Shown piece after piece: positions 30,795 to 39,505 of a stretch of DNA of 64,000 nt (the first letter of the stretch is position 1; the number at the start of each line of letters is the position of its first letter). The stretch covers positions 3,963,822 to 4,027,821 of the forward strand of contig NZ_LN831197.1 of assembly GCF_001375535.1 (NCBI RefSeq). Direction: 5' to 3'. Position numbers and translations under genes: made by a program. The stretch comes from Bacillus niameyensis. GTDB lineage: Bacteria > Bacillota > Bacilli > Bacillales > Bacillaceae_C. The notes below the pieces were generated by a model. It saw only the letters and a program-made list of their open reading frames with translations, had not been told where the DNA came from and ran no database searches.

Positions 30795-32726
30795 TCATGA
30801 TCCAATGATATGCGAAGCCATTTTCCTCCTAGCAAATAAGAAGGCCCCAACCTGAATACAAAAGTAGATTCCAGCAATGATAAAGAAATGGGCGAGTATC
30901 ACTGGATTTTGTGTGATCCCACCAATATCTGTTGCCATAATAACGATATACAGAAAGGCTAAAATAATGCCCGTAATAGTTGGGATAAAGAATAGAGCCA
31001 TTAATTCCTGGGAAATCGTTTTCTTTACTTCCTGTGATGTAATTCCGATCTTAGTTAATTTTTTGTATTTAAGTTTCTCCTTATCAATGTCAGAAAATAG
31101 ATTGAGATATAACAAAACAAATGAGCCAAAGAAAAAAAGGATACTTAAAAAAGTTGTAACGAAAAATAAGAGACCGTTGGAATTTTTCTTGAAATTATAA
31201 TTTTCCACTTTTGAGGCAACTTGAAAAAAGTCTTCTTCAAACATATATTGATTTTGAGTTCCGATAAATGGCGGACTAGACGCATTTAATAACTTAAATT
31301 TCTCCGATAGTTCCTCTACAGCCGCAGCCGAGGATTTCCAGTTATCAAGATTAATTAAATGAAGATTAGCTTCAAAACCATCTAACTGATGTTTCAATGA
31401 CTCAAAATCGGCAGGGCTAACAACAATATATTCGAAGTTGGAAACGAATAAGTTTATCCTACTTTGAGCTATTTTTTCCTTCATTTTATAGCTCTCCTCC
31501 CCAAATGTAAGGGTTTCGCTATATTCATCTAGACCTATAATGTTTTCAGGATGGTCATTTATGTAATGAATGAATTCCCCATCCTCTAAACTTTTTTGAG
31601 TAGATGTCAGTTTATTAAATTCGTTTACCGGAATAAAGCTATAGCGCTCATACAGATCCTGATAGGCGCTTTTTTCATAGTAGTAATAAATCGGGATGAC
31701 AAGGTGCTCCTTATTGTTCAATATAGAACCAACCTCGTCTTCAGGTAAAAAATTTTTAGTTTCAGTTTGCAGAAAGGCGACATCATATGGATTAATTTCA
31801 ATTGCTTCTTTTTCAGATAAGTTGTAAAAGGTTAATAATAAACTGCTATAAAGAATCGTGATCATGACCATTACTGTTATAAGCATAAACAGAGATGTAA
31901 GTTGTTTAAACTTATACTCAAGACTCGCCAATAATAATAGTTTGCGAAAATAAAAACCTTTATTTCTTTTAAAAAGCTCAATAAAAAGGCTAATCGATTG
32001 ATAAAGGCTAATATACAATCCAGTAAATACGCCGATCGTCCACATGAATAGATATTCCCCAGAAGAATCAGAATAAGTCAAATAAAGAAACAAGAGTGAT
32101 CCAGTTAAAAAAGCTAGTCCGATCCCACCAATCAATGGACTTTTCATTTTGTTTGTCTCAGCAACTTTATCGCTCTTCAAATTTTGAGCAATATTTCTTC
32201 TCAGAGTAAGAAACAGTGAATTTCCAGCTGCTATGAAAAAAACAATGACAAAAGCAATAATGGAATAAAGAAACATATTACTTGTTAAATGAAAGGAAAC
32301 AGCTTGTAATCCCACGCTATTTATTAGTACCAAAAAGAAAAGTCTAGAAAAGACAGTACCTCCAATAATCCCAGTAATAATGGAGGAGAGAGCGATAACC
32401 CCGTTTTCTAACAATAACAGCTTACTAATGTCGCGATTTGACATTCCTAATGTCATGAAAAGCGCAAACTCACTTTTTCTTTGCTTCATAAAAATAAAAT
32501 GGGCATAATAGATGAAAAAAATAGTAAACACTATCAGGGCTGCAGTGGGTATTTTTAAAGCATCTTGGACGCCGTCTAACTGTTTTGCCTCACTGATTTG
32601 CTCATTGAAATAGACTGTGGAAAACATAAAGAAGAACATTACAGCAAAGCTATTGCACAAAAAGTAAAATAGGTATTTCTTATAATGAGCTTTAGCCATT
32701 TTCCAGACAATTTGACTAAACGTCAT
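30795..32726 (-). CDS. BceB-type ABC transporter permease (FtsX-like)
   Basis: 643 aa with about ten transmembrane helices in the arrangement of BceB/YtsD permeases: FtsX-like four-helix units and a large extracytoplasmic domain (about residues 300-520) that in known relatives senses peptide antibiotics bound to lipid II or related lipids. It overlaps the upstream ATPase gene by 11 nt, so the pair is coupled. Such transporters usually give resistance to bacitracin-like or lantibiotic peptides. No partner histidine kinase or response regulator is found in this window. Confidence 0.85.
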   Translation of the reverse strand: MTFSQIVWKMAKAHYKKYLFYFLCNSFAVMFFFMFSTVYFNEQISEAKQLDGVQDALKIPTAALIVFTIFFIYYAHFIFMKQRKSEFALFMTLGMSNRDISKLLLLENGVIALSSIITGIIGGTVFSRLFFLVLINSVGLQAVSFHLTSNMFLYSIIAFVIVFFIAAGNSLFLTLRRNIAQNLKSDKVAETNKMKSPLIGGIGLAFLTGSLLFLYLTYSDSSGEYLFMWTIGVFTGLYISLYQSISLFIELFKRNKGFYFRKLLLLASLEYKFKQLTSLFMLITVMVMITILYSSLLLTFYNLSEKEAIEINPYDVAFLQTETKNFLPEDEVGSILNNKEHLVIPIYYYYEKSAYQDLYERYSFIPVNEFNKLTSTQKSLEDGEFIHYINDHPENIIGLDEYSETLTFGEESYKMKEKIAQSRINLFVSNFEYIVVSPADFESLKHQLDGFEANLHLINLDNWKSSAAAVEELSEKFKLLNASSPPFIGTQNQYMFEEDFFQVASKVENYNFKKNSNGLLFFVTTFLSILFFFGSFVLLYLNLFSDIDKEKLKYKKLTKIGITSQEVKKTISQELMALFFIPTITGIILAFLYIVIMATDIGGITQNPVILAHFFIIAGIYFCIQVGAFLFARRKMASHIIGS

Positions 32727-33480
32727 ACGTTCTCCCTCCTAAAATAGCGAGGTTATCCATAATTTGATTAAAAAACTCCTTCCTGTTACTCTTTTTTACA
32801 ATTGAGGAATGGATAAGTCCATCCTTTATAAAAATTACTTTTTGGCAGTAGCTTGCAGCGAAAACATCGTGTGTTACTATGAGTACAGTTGTCGCAAGTT
32901 CATACACTATTTTTTCAAAGCATTCCATAATAACAGCTGAAGATTTAGAGTCTAAATTTCCAGTCGGTTCATCAGCAAATATGATGTTTGGTTTATTCAC
33001 TAATGCTCGACTAACGGCTGTTCGCTGTTGTTGCCCTCCAGAGACCTCGTAAGGATATTTATTTAAGATGGATTCGATTTCAAAAAGTTTTGCAAGGTTT
33101 CTAACCCTTTCTTCCATCTCATTTGCTGATTTCTTTTCAAGAATCATTGGTAGAATAATATTTTCTTTTACTGTGAGGCTATCTAAAAGGTTAAAATCTT
33201 GAAAGACAAAGCCTAATTGTTTACGGCGAAATAGCGCAATTTGATCTCCAGTTATTTTGTTCAAATCTTGACCGGAGATAGCTACATCGCCCGAAGTTGG
33301 TTGGTCGATCCCGCTTAAAATATTTAAGAAAGTTGTCTTTCCACTTCCGGATGGACCCATTATGGCTATAAACTCACCCTTGTTCATGGACAAGCTTACT
33401 CCTCCTAACGCAGCCGTGGAACTAGCCTCTCCTGCTTCGCCGTAAACTTTGACGATATGACTAGCATCTAAAATGAGCAC
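32716..33480 (-). CDS. BceA-type ABC transporter ATPase
   Basis: 254-aa ATPase with Walker A GPSGSGKT, Q-loop FVFQDFNLLDSLTV, signature VSGGQQQR, Walker B IIFADEPTGNLD and H-loop VTHD, the pattern of the MacB/LolD/BceA family. It starts at GTG 33480 behind GGAGG. It partners the permease that follows. The roughly 220-bp gap to the divergent gene at 33700 must hold both promoters; I could not define them. Confidence 0.88.
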   Translation of the reverse strand: MLILDASHIVKVYGEAGEASSTAALGGVSLSMNKGEFIAIMGPSGSGKTTFLNILSGIDQPTSGDVAISGQDLNKITGDQIALFRRKQLGFVFQDFNLLDSLTVKENIILPMILEKKSANEMEERVRNLAKLFEIESILNKYPYEVSGGQQQRTAVSRALVNKPNIIFADEPTGNLDSKSSAVIMECFEKIVYELATTVLIVTHDVFAASYCQKVIFIKDGLIHSSIVKKSNRKEFFNQIMDNLAILGGRTYDV

Positions 33481-33699
33481 CTTTTCTCCTCCAAGTCATG
33501 ACATATTATTATTTTAATCCACAAAAATAATTTGTAACCTTTATTATTGGGAAATATCTTACAATTCAGTGAAGGAAAAAATATAAAAGTTGTTTATAAA
33601 AATTAGCAGGATAAGTTTTGCTTTTGTCGAAATTTATCTAGTGTACAAACTTAGCGGTTAAATATAAAAAAACAGCTGCGATAACAGGAGGTAACAGTA

Positions 33700-34755
33700 A
33701 TGGAAAAGATTAAAGTTGCGGTTATTGGTTGTGGGACGATAGCACCAAGCCACATCCAGGCTTACTTGAAGAACGAGTTAACTGAAATAAAGTATTTTGT
33801 AGATATTATCCCTGAGCGTGCAGAAAATTACGCTGAAAAATATGGTGTCCCATACACAGAGACAGATTATCGTAAAATTTTGGAAGATGACGAAATTGTT
33901 GCGATCTCGGTCTGTACGCCAAACGGTACCCATGCTCAGATTTCCATTGATTGCTTAAATGCTGGCAAACATGTTTTATGTGAAAAGCCTGCGGCAATGA
34001 ATATGGAGCAAGTTTACGCAATGCAAGAAGCAGCCAACCGTAATAATCGGATTTTGAATATCGGTGTTGTTAATCGCTTTCACACATCTGTTAACAAAGT
34101 GAAAGAAATGATTGACCGAGGTGATCTTGGAAATATTTATCATGTGTATTGTTCTTTCCGAAGCCATCGCGGAATTCCAGGGCTTGGCGGTCCATTTACA
34201 ACAAAAGCCGAGTCGGGTGGAGGAGTATTAATTGACTGGGGAGTTCATTACCTAGATCTCATTTTCTATTGCTTAAGTAATCCACAAATTAAAACTGTTT
34301 CAGGTACAGCACATTGTCAATTGGGTAAGGATATGGAAAATTATACGTATAAAGGCATGTGGGCTGGTCCTCCTAACTATAACGGTACTTATGATGTAGA
34401 CGATTTTGTAACTGGTTTTATTCGCACAGACGGGCCAACACTTACGCTCAATGGAGCTTGGGCACAAAATATCGGAGAAGCTGCGCAGTATATTGAATTC
34501 CTAGGTGATAAAGGTGGAATCAAACTGCAATATGGCGGCGACTTTAAATTCTTTACAGCTGAAAATGGGAATCTGCTAGAAGTCACTCCATCCTACTCTC
34601 ACAGTGACATGTTCTATGAGGAGATTGATGGTTTCGTTAAATCAGCTATTAAAAATGAAAAAATTCGCTCACATATTGATAATGTCCTTATTACATCTCA
34701 AGTTATGGAAGCGATCTATGAGTCTTCCGAAAAAGGAAAAGAAGTGGAGTTATAG
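33700..34755 (+). CDS. Gfo/Idh/MocA-family oxidoreductase
   Basis: 351 aa. Rossmann domain with VAVIGCGTIAPSHIQAY at the start and the family motif CEKPAAMN near residue 90, where the lysine contacts the substrate and cofactor. The C-terminal domain carries GGGVLIDWGVHYLDL with the catalytic His. NAD(P)-dependent oxidation of a sugar or inositol ring is expected. Monocistronic, GGAGG before the ATG, and closed by a strong terminator. The substrate is unknown. Confidence 0.85.
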   Translation: MEKIKVAVIGCGTIAPSHIQAYLKNELTEIKYFVDIIPERAENYAEKYGVPYTETDYRKILEDDEIVAISVCTPNGTHAQISIDCLNAGKHVLCEKPAAMNMEQVYAMQEAANRNNRILNIGVVNRFHTSVNKVKEMIDRGDLGNIYHVYCSFRSHRGIPGLGGPFTTKAESGGGVLIDWGVHYLDLIFYCLSNPQIKTVSGTAHCQLGKDMENYTYKGMWAGPPNYNGTYDVDDFVTGFIRTDGPTLTLNGAWAQNIGEAAQYIEFLGDKGGIKLQYGGDFKFFTAENGNLLEVTPSYSHSDMFYEEIDGFVKSAIKNEKIRSHIDNVLITSQVMEAIYESSEKGKEVEL

Positions 34756-34769
34756 TAACTTGGGAAACA

Positions 34770-34809
34770 AAAGCAAGGCTGTAATGATCTTTTATAGCCT
34801 TGCTTTTTT
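34770..34809 (+). terminator. Terminator after the oxidoreductase gene
   Basis: AAGCAAGGCT (34771-34780) pairs with AGCCTTGCTT, followed by TTTT. Confidence 0.88.
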
Positions 34810-34832
34810 AAATTTGTATAGGGATTTAATGG

Positions 34833-34838
34833 TATAAT
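34833..34838 (+). promoter_or_regulatory. Extended -10 promoter of the small toxin gene
   Basis: TGGTATAAT, an extended -10 element without a good -35, gives a start near 34845 and a leader of about 83 nt before the toxin ATG. Confidence 0.55.
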
Positions 34839-34927
34839 GAGTATGTAATAGAATAGGTTTTCAAGGGTGGTCAGCACCATTCCATTGTCCCTGTCTCGGT
34901 CAATTTGAGATGGAGGGAGATGCTGTT

Positions 34928-35014
34928 ATGATGACTGTATTCGAGGGGTTAATGCTTGCAATCGCTTTTTCAAGTTTAATCCTGGCAATCCTGTCATTTA
35001 ACCATAAGAAATAA
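34928..35014 (+). CDS. Putative holin-like type I toxin
   Basis: 28-residue hydrophobic peptide, MMTVFEGLMLAIAFSSLILA followed by ILSFNHKK: one membrane helix with a short charged tail. This matches the small putative holin-like toxins of Firmicutes (Hol_Tox, related to TxpA/Fst-type type I toxins). GGAGGG at 34912-34917 precedes it. Downstream, three stacked hairpins and a reverse-strand promoter suggest an antisense RNA antitoxin. If expressed without control it would be expected to damage the membrane. ATG 34931 is an alternative start. Confidence 0.75.
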   Translation: MMTVFEGLMLAIAFSSLILAILSFNHKK

Positions 35015-35050
35015 TCCGCCCTTGAGCCTAGCAAGCGATGGGCGGATTAT
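35011..35050. repeat. Long hairpin at the toxin stop codon
   Basis: Perfect 11-bp stem ATAATCCGCCC (35011-35021) / GGGCGGATTAT (35040-35050), overlapping the stop codon. Probably folds in both the toxin mRNA and the antisense RNA. Confidence 0.75.
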
Positions 35051-35140
35051 CCGCAAATTGCTGATCGCCTTTAAAGCGATTCTATTACTGACCGTTCGGC
35101 GTTCCAGCGCCGTACGGTCGTTTTTAATATATTCCATTTT
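35048..35140 (-). ncRNA. Candidate antisense antitoxin RNA
   Basis: On the minus strand TGTTATAAT (35056 region upstream mapped at 35156-35148) is an extended -10 promoter, giving a start near 35140. The RNA would run back through the hairpins towards and possibly into the toxin gene. The 3' end cannot be placed; the coordinates cover only the part I can argue for. Confidence 0.4.
35064..35125. terminator. Hairpin and terminator of the toxin locus
   Basis: ATCGC/GCGAT hairpin at 35064-35080, then GACCGT (35090-35095) / ACGGTC (35114-35119) enclosing CGGCG/CGCCG, followed by TTTTT. The last acts as the plus-strand terminator. Confidence 0.75.
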
Positions 35141-35265
35141 CATATTTATTATAACATAAAATGAAATAATGGTTCACTTATTGAAATATGGTTTTGAGAA
35201 AAATATTTATAATTTAATGTAATGAAAATTTGATTATTACTAAAGAATATATTAGAATAACACTA

Positions 35266-35288
35266 ATTAGAGATATACAAATTAGAGA
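35266..35288. promoter_or_regulatory. MarR/MhqR-type operator upstream of the regulator
   Basis: ATTAGAGA at 35266-35273 and again at 35281-35288, the same pair at the same spacing as upstream of the dioxygenase gene. Suggests autoregulation. Confidence 0.6.
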
Positions 35289-35311
35289 ATTTTAAAATAG
35301 GTGATGATTAT

Positions 35312-35767
35312 ATGAATAGTTCAGAAAGCTTAAATCAAGACCAGGAATTATCCTTAAAACTATATGTTGTTTTATACCGCGCATTGCAAGCGATTGATAA
35401 GAAAATGGCCAATAACTATAAAAGTTATGGCATGAATCCAACAGAATTTGCGGTTCTTGAGTTGTTATTCAATAAGGGAGATCAGCCAATCCAAAAAATT
35501 GGCCAAAAAATATTAATTGCTTCAAGTAGTATAACTTATGTTGTTGATAAGTTGGAGAAAAAGAAGTATGTAAAGCGGGTGGCTTGTCCGACTGACCGAA
35601 GGGTGACTTATGCTGCTATTACAGATGAAGGAAAAGAATTAATGGAAGAAATTTTTCCTAAACACGCAGAAACGATGACTGAAATTATGGGCGGATTAAA
35701 CCTGAGTGAAAAGCAAGTTATGGTGGAGCAGTTAAAAAAGTTAGGTAAATTTAATCCAGAATCTTAG
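35312..35767 (+). CDS. MarR-family regulator, MhqR type
   Basis: 151-aa winged-helix repressor. The recognition region QKILIASSSITYVVDKLEKK and the wing CPTDRRVTYAAITDEGKELM are standard for MarR proteins. The neighbours downstream (ring-cleavage dioxygenase and MhqD-like esterase) and the TATCTC-N6-GAGATA operator are those of the B. subtilis MhqR regulon, which responds to quinones and catechol compounds. AGGTGAT precedes the ATG. Function by context is fairly firm; the exact inducer is inferred. Confidence 0.85.
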   Translation: MNSSESLNQDQELSLKLYVVLYRALQAIDKKMANNYKSYGMNPTEFAVLELLFNKGDQPIQKIGQKILIASSSITYVVDKLEKKKYVKRVACPTDRRVTYAAITDEGKELMEEIFPKHAETMTEIMGGLNLSEKQVMVEQLKKLGKFNPES

Positions 35768-35853
35768 ACAATTATTAGGGCAAACTGTTCGTAAAAGCAG
35801 TTTGTTTTTTTTGTAGCCTGCATAATTGACAGAACTAGAAAAATATATTATTA

Positions 35854-35886
35854 TATATCTCATATTAGAGATATATAAATTAGAGA
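35854..35886. promoter_or_regulatory. MhqR-type palindromic operator
   Basis: TATATCTC (35854-35861), six bases, GAGATATA (35868-35875), close to the known MhqR box TATCTC-N6-GAGATA. A second half ATTAGAGA at 35879-35886 repeats the first at 15-bp spacing. Located about 70 bp before the dioxygenase gene. Confidence 0.75.
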
Positions 35887-35955
35887 TAATTTAAGCGAAT
35901 CTTAATGAGTCTCTAGTTCCTATAACAGTACTAAGATAAAGGAGAGGAATCAACA

Positions 35956-36942
35956 ATGAACGAATTAAAAGGAATTCACCATGTTACAGCCATTACAAGC
36001 AGTGCGGAAAAGATATATGATTTTTTTACAAATGTATTAGGAGTTCGTTTAGTTAAGAAAACAGTGAACCAAGATGATATTCAAACATATCATTTGTTTT
36101 TTGCGGATGATGTTGGTGGACCTGGTACAGATATGACGTTTTTTGACTTTCCAGGAATACCAAAAGGGGTACATGGCACAGATGAAATTTCTAAAACTTC
36201 TTTCCGCGTTCCAACTGATGCGGCTTTAGATTATTGGGTCAAGCGATTTAACCGATTGAATGTAAAACATACAGAGATCAAAGAACAATTTGGCAGGAAG
36301 ACACTTTCTTTCGCAGATTTTGATGACCAACAATACCAATTAATATCTGATGAACATAATAAAGGGGTGGTGTCTGGTACACCATGGAAAAAAGGTCCGG
36401 TTCCATTGGAATATGCGATTACTGGTTTAGGTCCCATTTTCGTTCGGGTTTCTCAATTTGATTATTTTAAGGCACTTCTTGAAGAAGTCTTTATGTTTAA
36501 GGAAGTTGCCGAAGATGGTTCCTTCCATTTATTTGAAATGGGCGAGGGTGGTAACGGTGCGCAAGTAGTTGTGGAATACAATACGATGCTACCTAGTGCC
36601 CGCCAAGGATTTGGAACAGTTCATCACGCGGCTTTCCGTGTAGAAGATCGTGCTCATTTAGATGAATGGACAAAACGTTTGCAGTCCTTCCGTTTACCGA
36701 ATTCTGGATTTGTCGAGCGGTTCTATTTTGGCTCCTTATATTCTAGAGTGACTCCACAAATTTTATTTGAAATCGCCACAGATGGACCTGGGTTTATGGA
36801 AGATGAGCCATACGAAACTTTAGGAGAAAAATTATCATTGCCGCCATACTTTGAAGCACAGCGGGATGAAATTGAGAAGCTAGTTCGTCCAATTGATACT
36901 GTTAGAAGTACAAAAGAATTCCAAAAAGAATATGAGAACTAA
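35956..36942 (+). CDS. Ring-cleaving dioxygenase, VOC fold (MhqA/MhqE/MhqO-like)
   Basis: 328 aa with two tandem vicinal-oxygen-chelate units. It opens with IHHVTAITSSAEKIYDFF, where the first metal His lies, and has HHAAFRVEDRAHLDEW in the second half; a glutamate in LFEIATDGPGF is the likely third ligand. Such enzymes cleave hydroquinone or catechol rings and protect against quinone stress. AAAGGAG precedes the ATG. Forms an operon with the esterase 15 nt downstream, as in mhqED. Confidence 0.88.
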   Translation: MNELKGIHHVTAITSSAEKIYDFFTNVLGVRLVKKTVNQDDIQTYHLFFADDVGGPGTDMTFFDFPGIPKGVHGTDEISKTSFRVPTDAALDYWVKRFNRLNVKHTEIKEQFGRKTLSFADFDDQQYQLISDEHNKGVVSGTPWKKGPVPLEYAITGLGPIFVRVSQFDYFKALLEEVFMFKEVAEDGSFHLFEMGEGGNGAQVVVEYNTMLPSARQGFGTVHHAAFRVEDRAHLDEWTKRLQSFRLPNSGFVERFYFGSLYSRVTPQILFEIATDGPGFMEDEPYETLGEKLSLPPYFEAQRDEIEKLVRPIDTVRSTKEFQKEYEN

Positions 36943-36957
36943 GGGGGAGGTTTAACC

Positions 36958-37566
36958 ATGAGGCATATTTTTATTAAAGGAAATGATTCGGCAAAACCAA
37001 CTCTACTTTTATTACATGGAACAGGTGGAACAGAGCATGACTTACTAGCATTGGCAGAAAGAATTGATCCAGATGCAAATGTGATAAGTGTTAGAGGAAA
37101 TGTGTTAGAAAATGGAATGCCGCGTTTTTTCCGACGTTTAGCCGAAGGAATCTTTGATGAAGAGGATTTGGTTTTCCGTACAAAAGAGTTAAATGAATTT
37201 TTGGATGAAGCAGCTGAAAAATATGGATTTGATCGCGAGAACATCGTGGCGATCGGTTATTCAAACGGTGCTAATATCGCAGGAAGCTTGCTTTTCCATT
37301 ATCAAGGTGCCCTAAAAGGAGCGATCTTGCATCATCCAATGGTACCGAGACGAGGAATTGAGCTTCCTGAATTATCAGGCAAACCTATTTTTATTGCAGC
37401 TGGTACGAATGATCCGATTTGTCCTTCGAAAGAGTCGGAAGATCTCAAATCGTTATTGGAAAATGCTGGTGCGGATGTTGAACTTCATTGGGAAAATAGA
37501 GGCCACCAGTTGACAATGAGTGAAGTGGAAGCAGCAGGTAAGTGGTATCGGGAGAATGTGCTGTAG
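36958..37566 (+). CDS. MhqD-like carboxylesterase/phospholipase
   Basis: 202-aa alpha/beta hydrolase. The nucleophile Ser is in GYSNGAN, the acid Asp in AGTNDPICP and the His in NRGHQLTMSE; LLHGTGGTE forms the oxyanion hole. It matches the MhqD (YodD) family of the quinone-response regulon. GGGGGAGG precedes the ATG. Confidence 0.85.
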   Translation: MRHIFIKGNDSAKPTLLLLHGTGGTEHDLLALAERIDPDANVISVRGNVLENGMPRFFRRLAEGIFDEEDLVFRTKELNEFLDEAAEKYGFDRENIVAIGYSNGANIAGSLLFHYQGALKGAILHHPMVPRRGIELPELSGKPIFIAAGTNDPICPSKESEDLKSLLENAGADVELHWENRGHQLTMSEVEAAGKWYRENVL

Positions 37567-37625
37567 GGATGGAAAATCTACAAATGTAAGCTTACTTAAT
37601 ATAAAGTAGTAACTTTCTCTAATAG

Positions 37626-37653
37626 AAAACGCCTTTCATGTGGCGTTTTTTTC
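37626..37653 (+). terminator. Terminator after the mhq-like operon
   Basis: AAAACGCC pairs with GGCGTTTT, followed by TTTC. The rest of the gap to 37863 shows no supportable gene. Confidence 0.85.
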
Positions 37654-37863
37654 TTTTGAATCGATACTGTACTTAGATGAAAATATTGAAAAAGGAGGAG
37701 AGTTCTTTTTAAACGATCAATCCAATAAACCTGAATAGAATTTTTAGGGATTGCCATCGATTTTCCAAATTATGTGGACTTCAATAAGTGAAGTTAAAGT
37801 GCAGGATTCTTAATTTTTCTGCAGAATAAAACTTGTATAAAGTATTTAGAAAGGAGAAACTAA

Positions 37864-38319
37864 TTGAGTTTAATTAAGAAAACATTATATAAAGCGGCTA
37901 AGTTAAAATGGTATATTACTAGACCAATTACTATGGGAGTTAGAATTTTATTAATTCAAGATAAAAAAATATTATTAGTGAAGCACACTTATCAGAATCA
38001 TTGGTATCTTCCCGGCGGGGGCGTAGAAAAAAATGAAACTTTGGAACAGGCAATTAGAAGAGAATGTGAAGAAGAGCTAGGTGCTAACCTTTACGACATT
38101 AAACTATTTGGTGTTTATAGTAATTTCTTTGAATATAAAAATGATCATATCGCTGTATTTATTTGTACAAACTTCACTTTACAACCAAAAAAGAATAATG
38201 AAATAGAGAAGATTAATTTATTTGAGGTTGATGATTTACCAAAGGATATTTCGCCTGGCAGTAAAAAAAGAATCCAAGAATACATAAACGAAGAATATCC
38301 TAAACATGGGAAGTGGTGA
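37864..38319 (+). CDS. Nudix hydrolase
   Basis: 151 aa. A complete Nudix box is visible: Gly52, Glu58, Arg66-Glu67, Glu70-Glu71 and Gly73, preceded by HWYLPGGGVE. It should hydrolyse a nucleoside diphosphate linked to another group; the substrate is not predictable. Starts at TTG 37864, 9 nt after AAAGGAG. It stands alone, with its own terminator. Confidence 0.88.
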   Translation: MSLIKKTLYKAAKLKWYITRPITMGVRILLIQDKKILLVKHTYQNHWYLPGGGVEKNETLEQAIRRECEEELGANLYDIKLFGVYSNFFEYKNDHIAVFICTNFTLQPKKNNEIEKINLFEVDDLPKDISPGSKKRIQEYINEEYPKHGKW

Positions 38320-38366
38320 TGTTGTAATTGCTAATATTATTCTCAACATGCGAACTAAAAAAATTA

Positions 38367-38420
38367 AAGAGCCTAGCTATGCAAGTTTTTATATAAAACT
38401 TGTATAGTTAGGCTCTTTTT
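38367..38420 (+). terminator. Long hairpin terminator after the Nudix gene
   Basis: AAGAGCCTA-CTAT-CAAGTTTT pairs with AAAACTTG-ATAG-TTAGGCTCTT with small bulges, followed by TTTAT. Sequence 38421-38629 holds no gene I can support. Confidence 0.85.
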
Positions 38421-38629
38421 ATATTAACAAATGGGCTGATTCAATTATTATTGAAATGAAAGTTGCTTATCTTGTTTTCGCCACTCATATATTCCCACTC
38501 CTTCATCCTTCGGGAGAACGCTAATATAAAGCTTTCTCTCCATTATAATGCTTGAGTTTTTTTCGAACACTTTTCATCTTCAACACTCCAACATCTAGAG
38601 GGTAAAATGAAACAAAATGAATAAACATG

Positions 38630-38667
38630 AATGCATGCATTGACAATAATGAATAATCAGGCATAAT
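38630..38667 (+). promoter_or_regulatory. Promoter and candidate operator of the deoR-murA-like operon
   Basis: TTGACA (38640-38645), 16 bp, CATAAT (38662-38667). The perfect 12-bp palindrome AATGCATGCATT (38630-38641) overlaps the -35 box and is a plausible binding site for the DeoR-type regulator encoded just downstream. Confidence 0.6.
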
Positions 38668-38704
38668 ATGATGTAACAATAACTCTTTCGAGAGGATGAA
38701 AGTC

Positions 38705-39505
38705 ATGTTAGCCGAGGAACGTAGACAGAAAATAGTAGAAATCTTGCAAAAGGAAGGGCGAGTGATTGCTAAAGATCTTTCGGAGATGTTCCAAATATCG
38801 ATTGATTCGATCCGCAGAGATTTAACGATCATGGAGGATCAAGGTTTGTTGCAAAAAACCTATGGAGGTGCGATCTCCAAAATCCCGACTCCTAAGGTTC
38901 GCACAATGCCACAGCCAGAATCACGAAGATATGGCGATGGAGCCCCGCATCAAAATGCGATCTCCAAGTTGGCTGCTTCTTTAATAAAAGAGCATGAAAC
39001 GGTATATATCGGCGGTGCTGGAATTCAATATGGGATGCTTAAGTATCTTCCGAATGATATTCCTTTTACTGTCATAACCAATTCAATGAAGATTGCTGAA
39101 CTCATTCGAAAACAGGAAAATGTAACGTCCTACCTAATTGGAGGAAAACTTCGTGCAGAGTCAGCTGGAAGCATAATTGATACTCTTGCAATCGAAATGA
39201 TGAGTAAATTTACATTAGATATCGCATTTATAACAGGTGGGGGAATTGCTGCAAATGGGATCAGTACTGCAACTCCGGAAGGCGCAGCCTTTGCGCGAAT
39301 GGTGGCACAAGTTTCTCGTAAAAATATTTGTTTAGCCCCACATGAAAAGCTAGGCCAACAAATGTTTATAACATTAACACCGATTGAAAAAATGGATGTC
39401 GTCATTACAGATCAAGCTGCACCTGAGACGGCTGTTCAGGAAATTAGAAAAAGAAATGTAGAGATTATTTTTGCGGATGAAGAGAATGGAGTGGAATCCC
39501 TTTGA
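38705..39505 (+). CDS. DeoR-family transcription regulator
   Basis: 266 aa. N-terminal DeoR helix-turn-helix (RRQKIVEILQKEGRVIAKDL, then FQISIDSIRRDL) and a C-terminal DeoR sensor domain with ITNSMKIAELI, GGKLRAESAGS and ITGGGIAANGIS, which usually binds a sugar phosphate. ATG 38696 overlaps the ribosome-binding site, so ATG 38705 behind AGAGG is preferred. Its stop overlaps the start of the MurA-like gene by 4 nt, so it is co-translated with and probably controls that operon. Confidence 0.88.
   Translation: MLAEERRQKIVEILQKEGRVIAKDLSEMFQISIDSIRRDLTIMEDQGLLQKTYGGAISKIPTPKVRTMPQPESRRYGDGAPHQNAISKLAASLIKEHETVYIGGAGIQYGMLKYLPNDIPFTVITNSMKIAELIRKQENVTSYLIGGKLRAESAGSIIDTLAIEMMSKFTLDIAFITGGGIAANGISTATPEGAAFARMVAQVSRKNICLAPHEKLGQQMFITLTPIEKMDVVITDQAAPETAVQEIRKRNVEIIFADEENGVESL

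Noticed and set aside
37690..37737. AAAGGAGGAG followed by a short tail ending in a stop codon
   Set aside because: A good ribosome-binding-site word but no start codon at proper spacing; probably a decayed gene end or chance.
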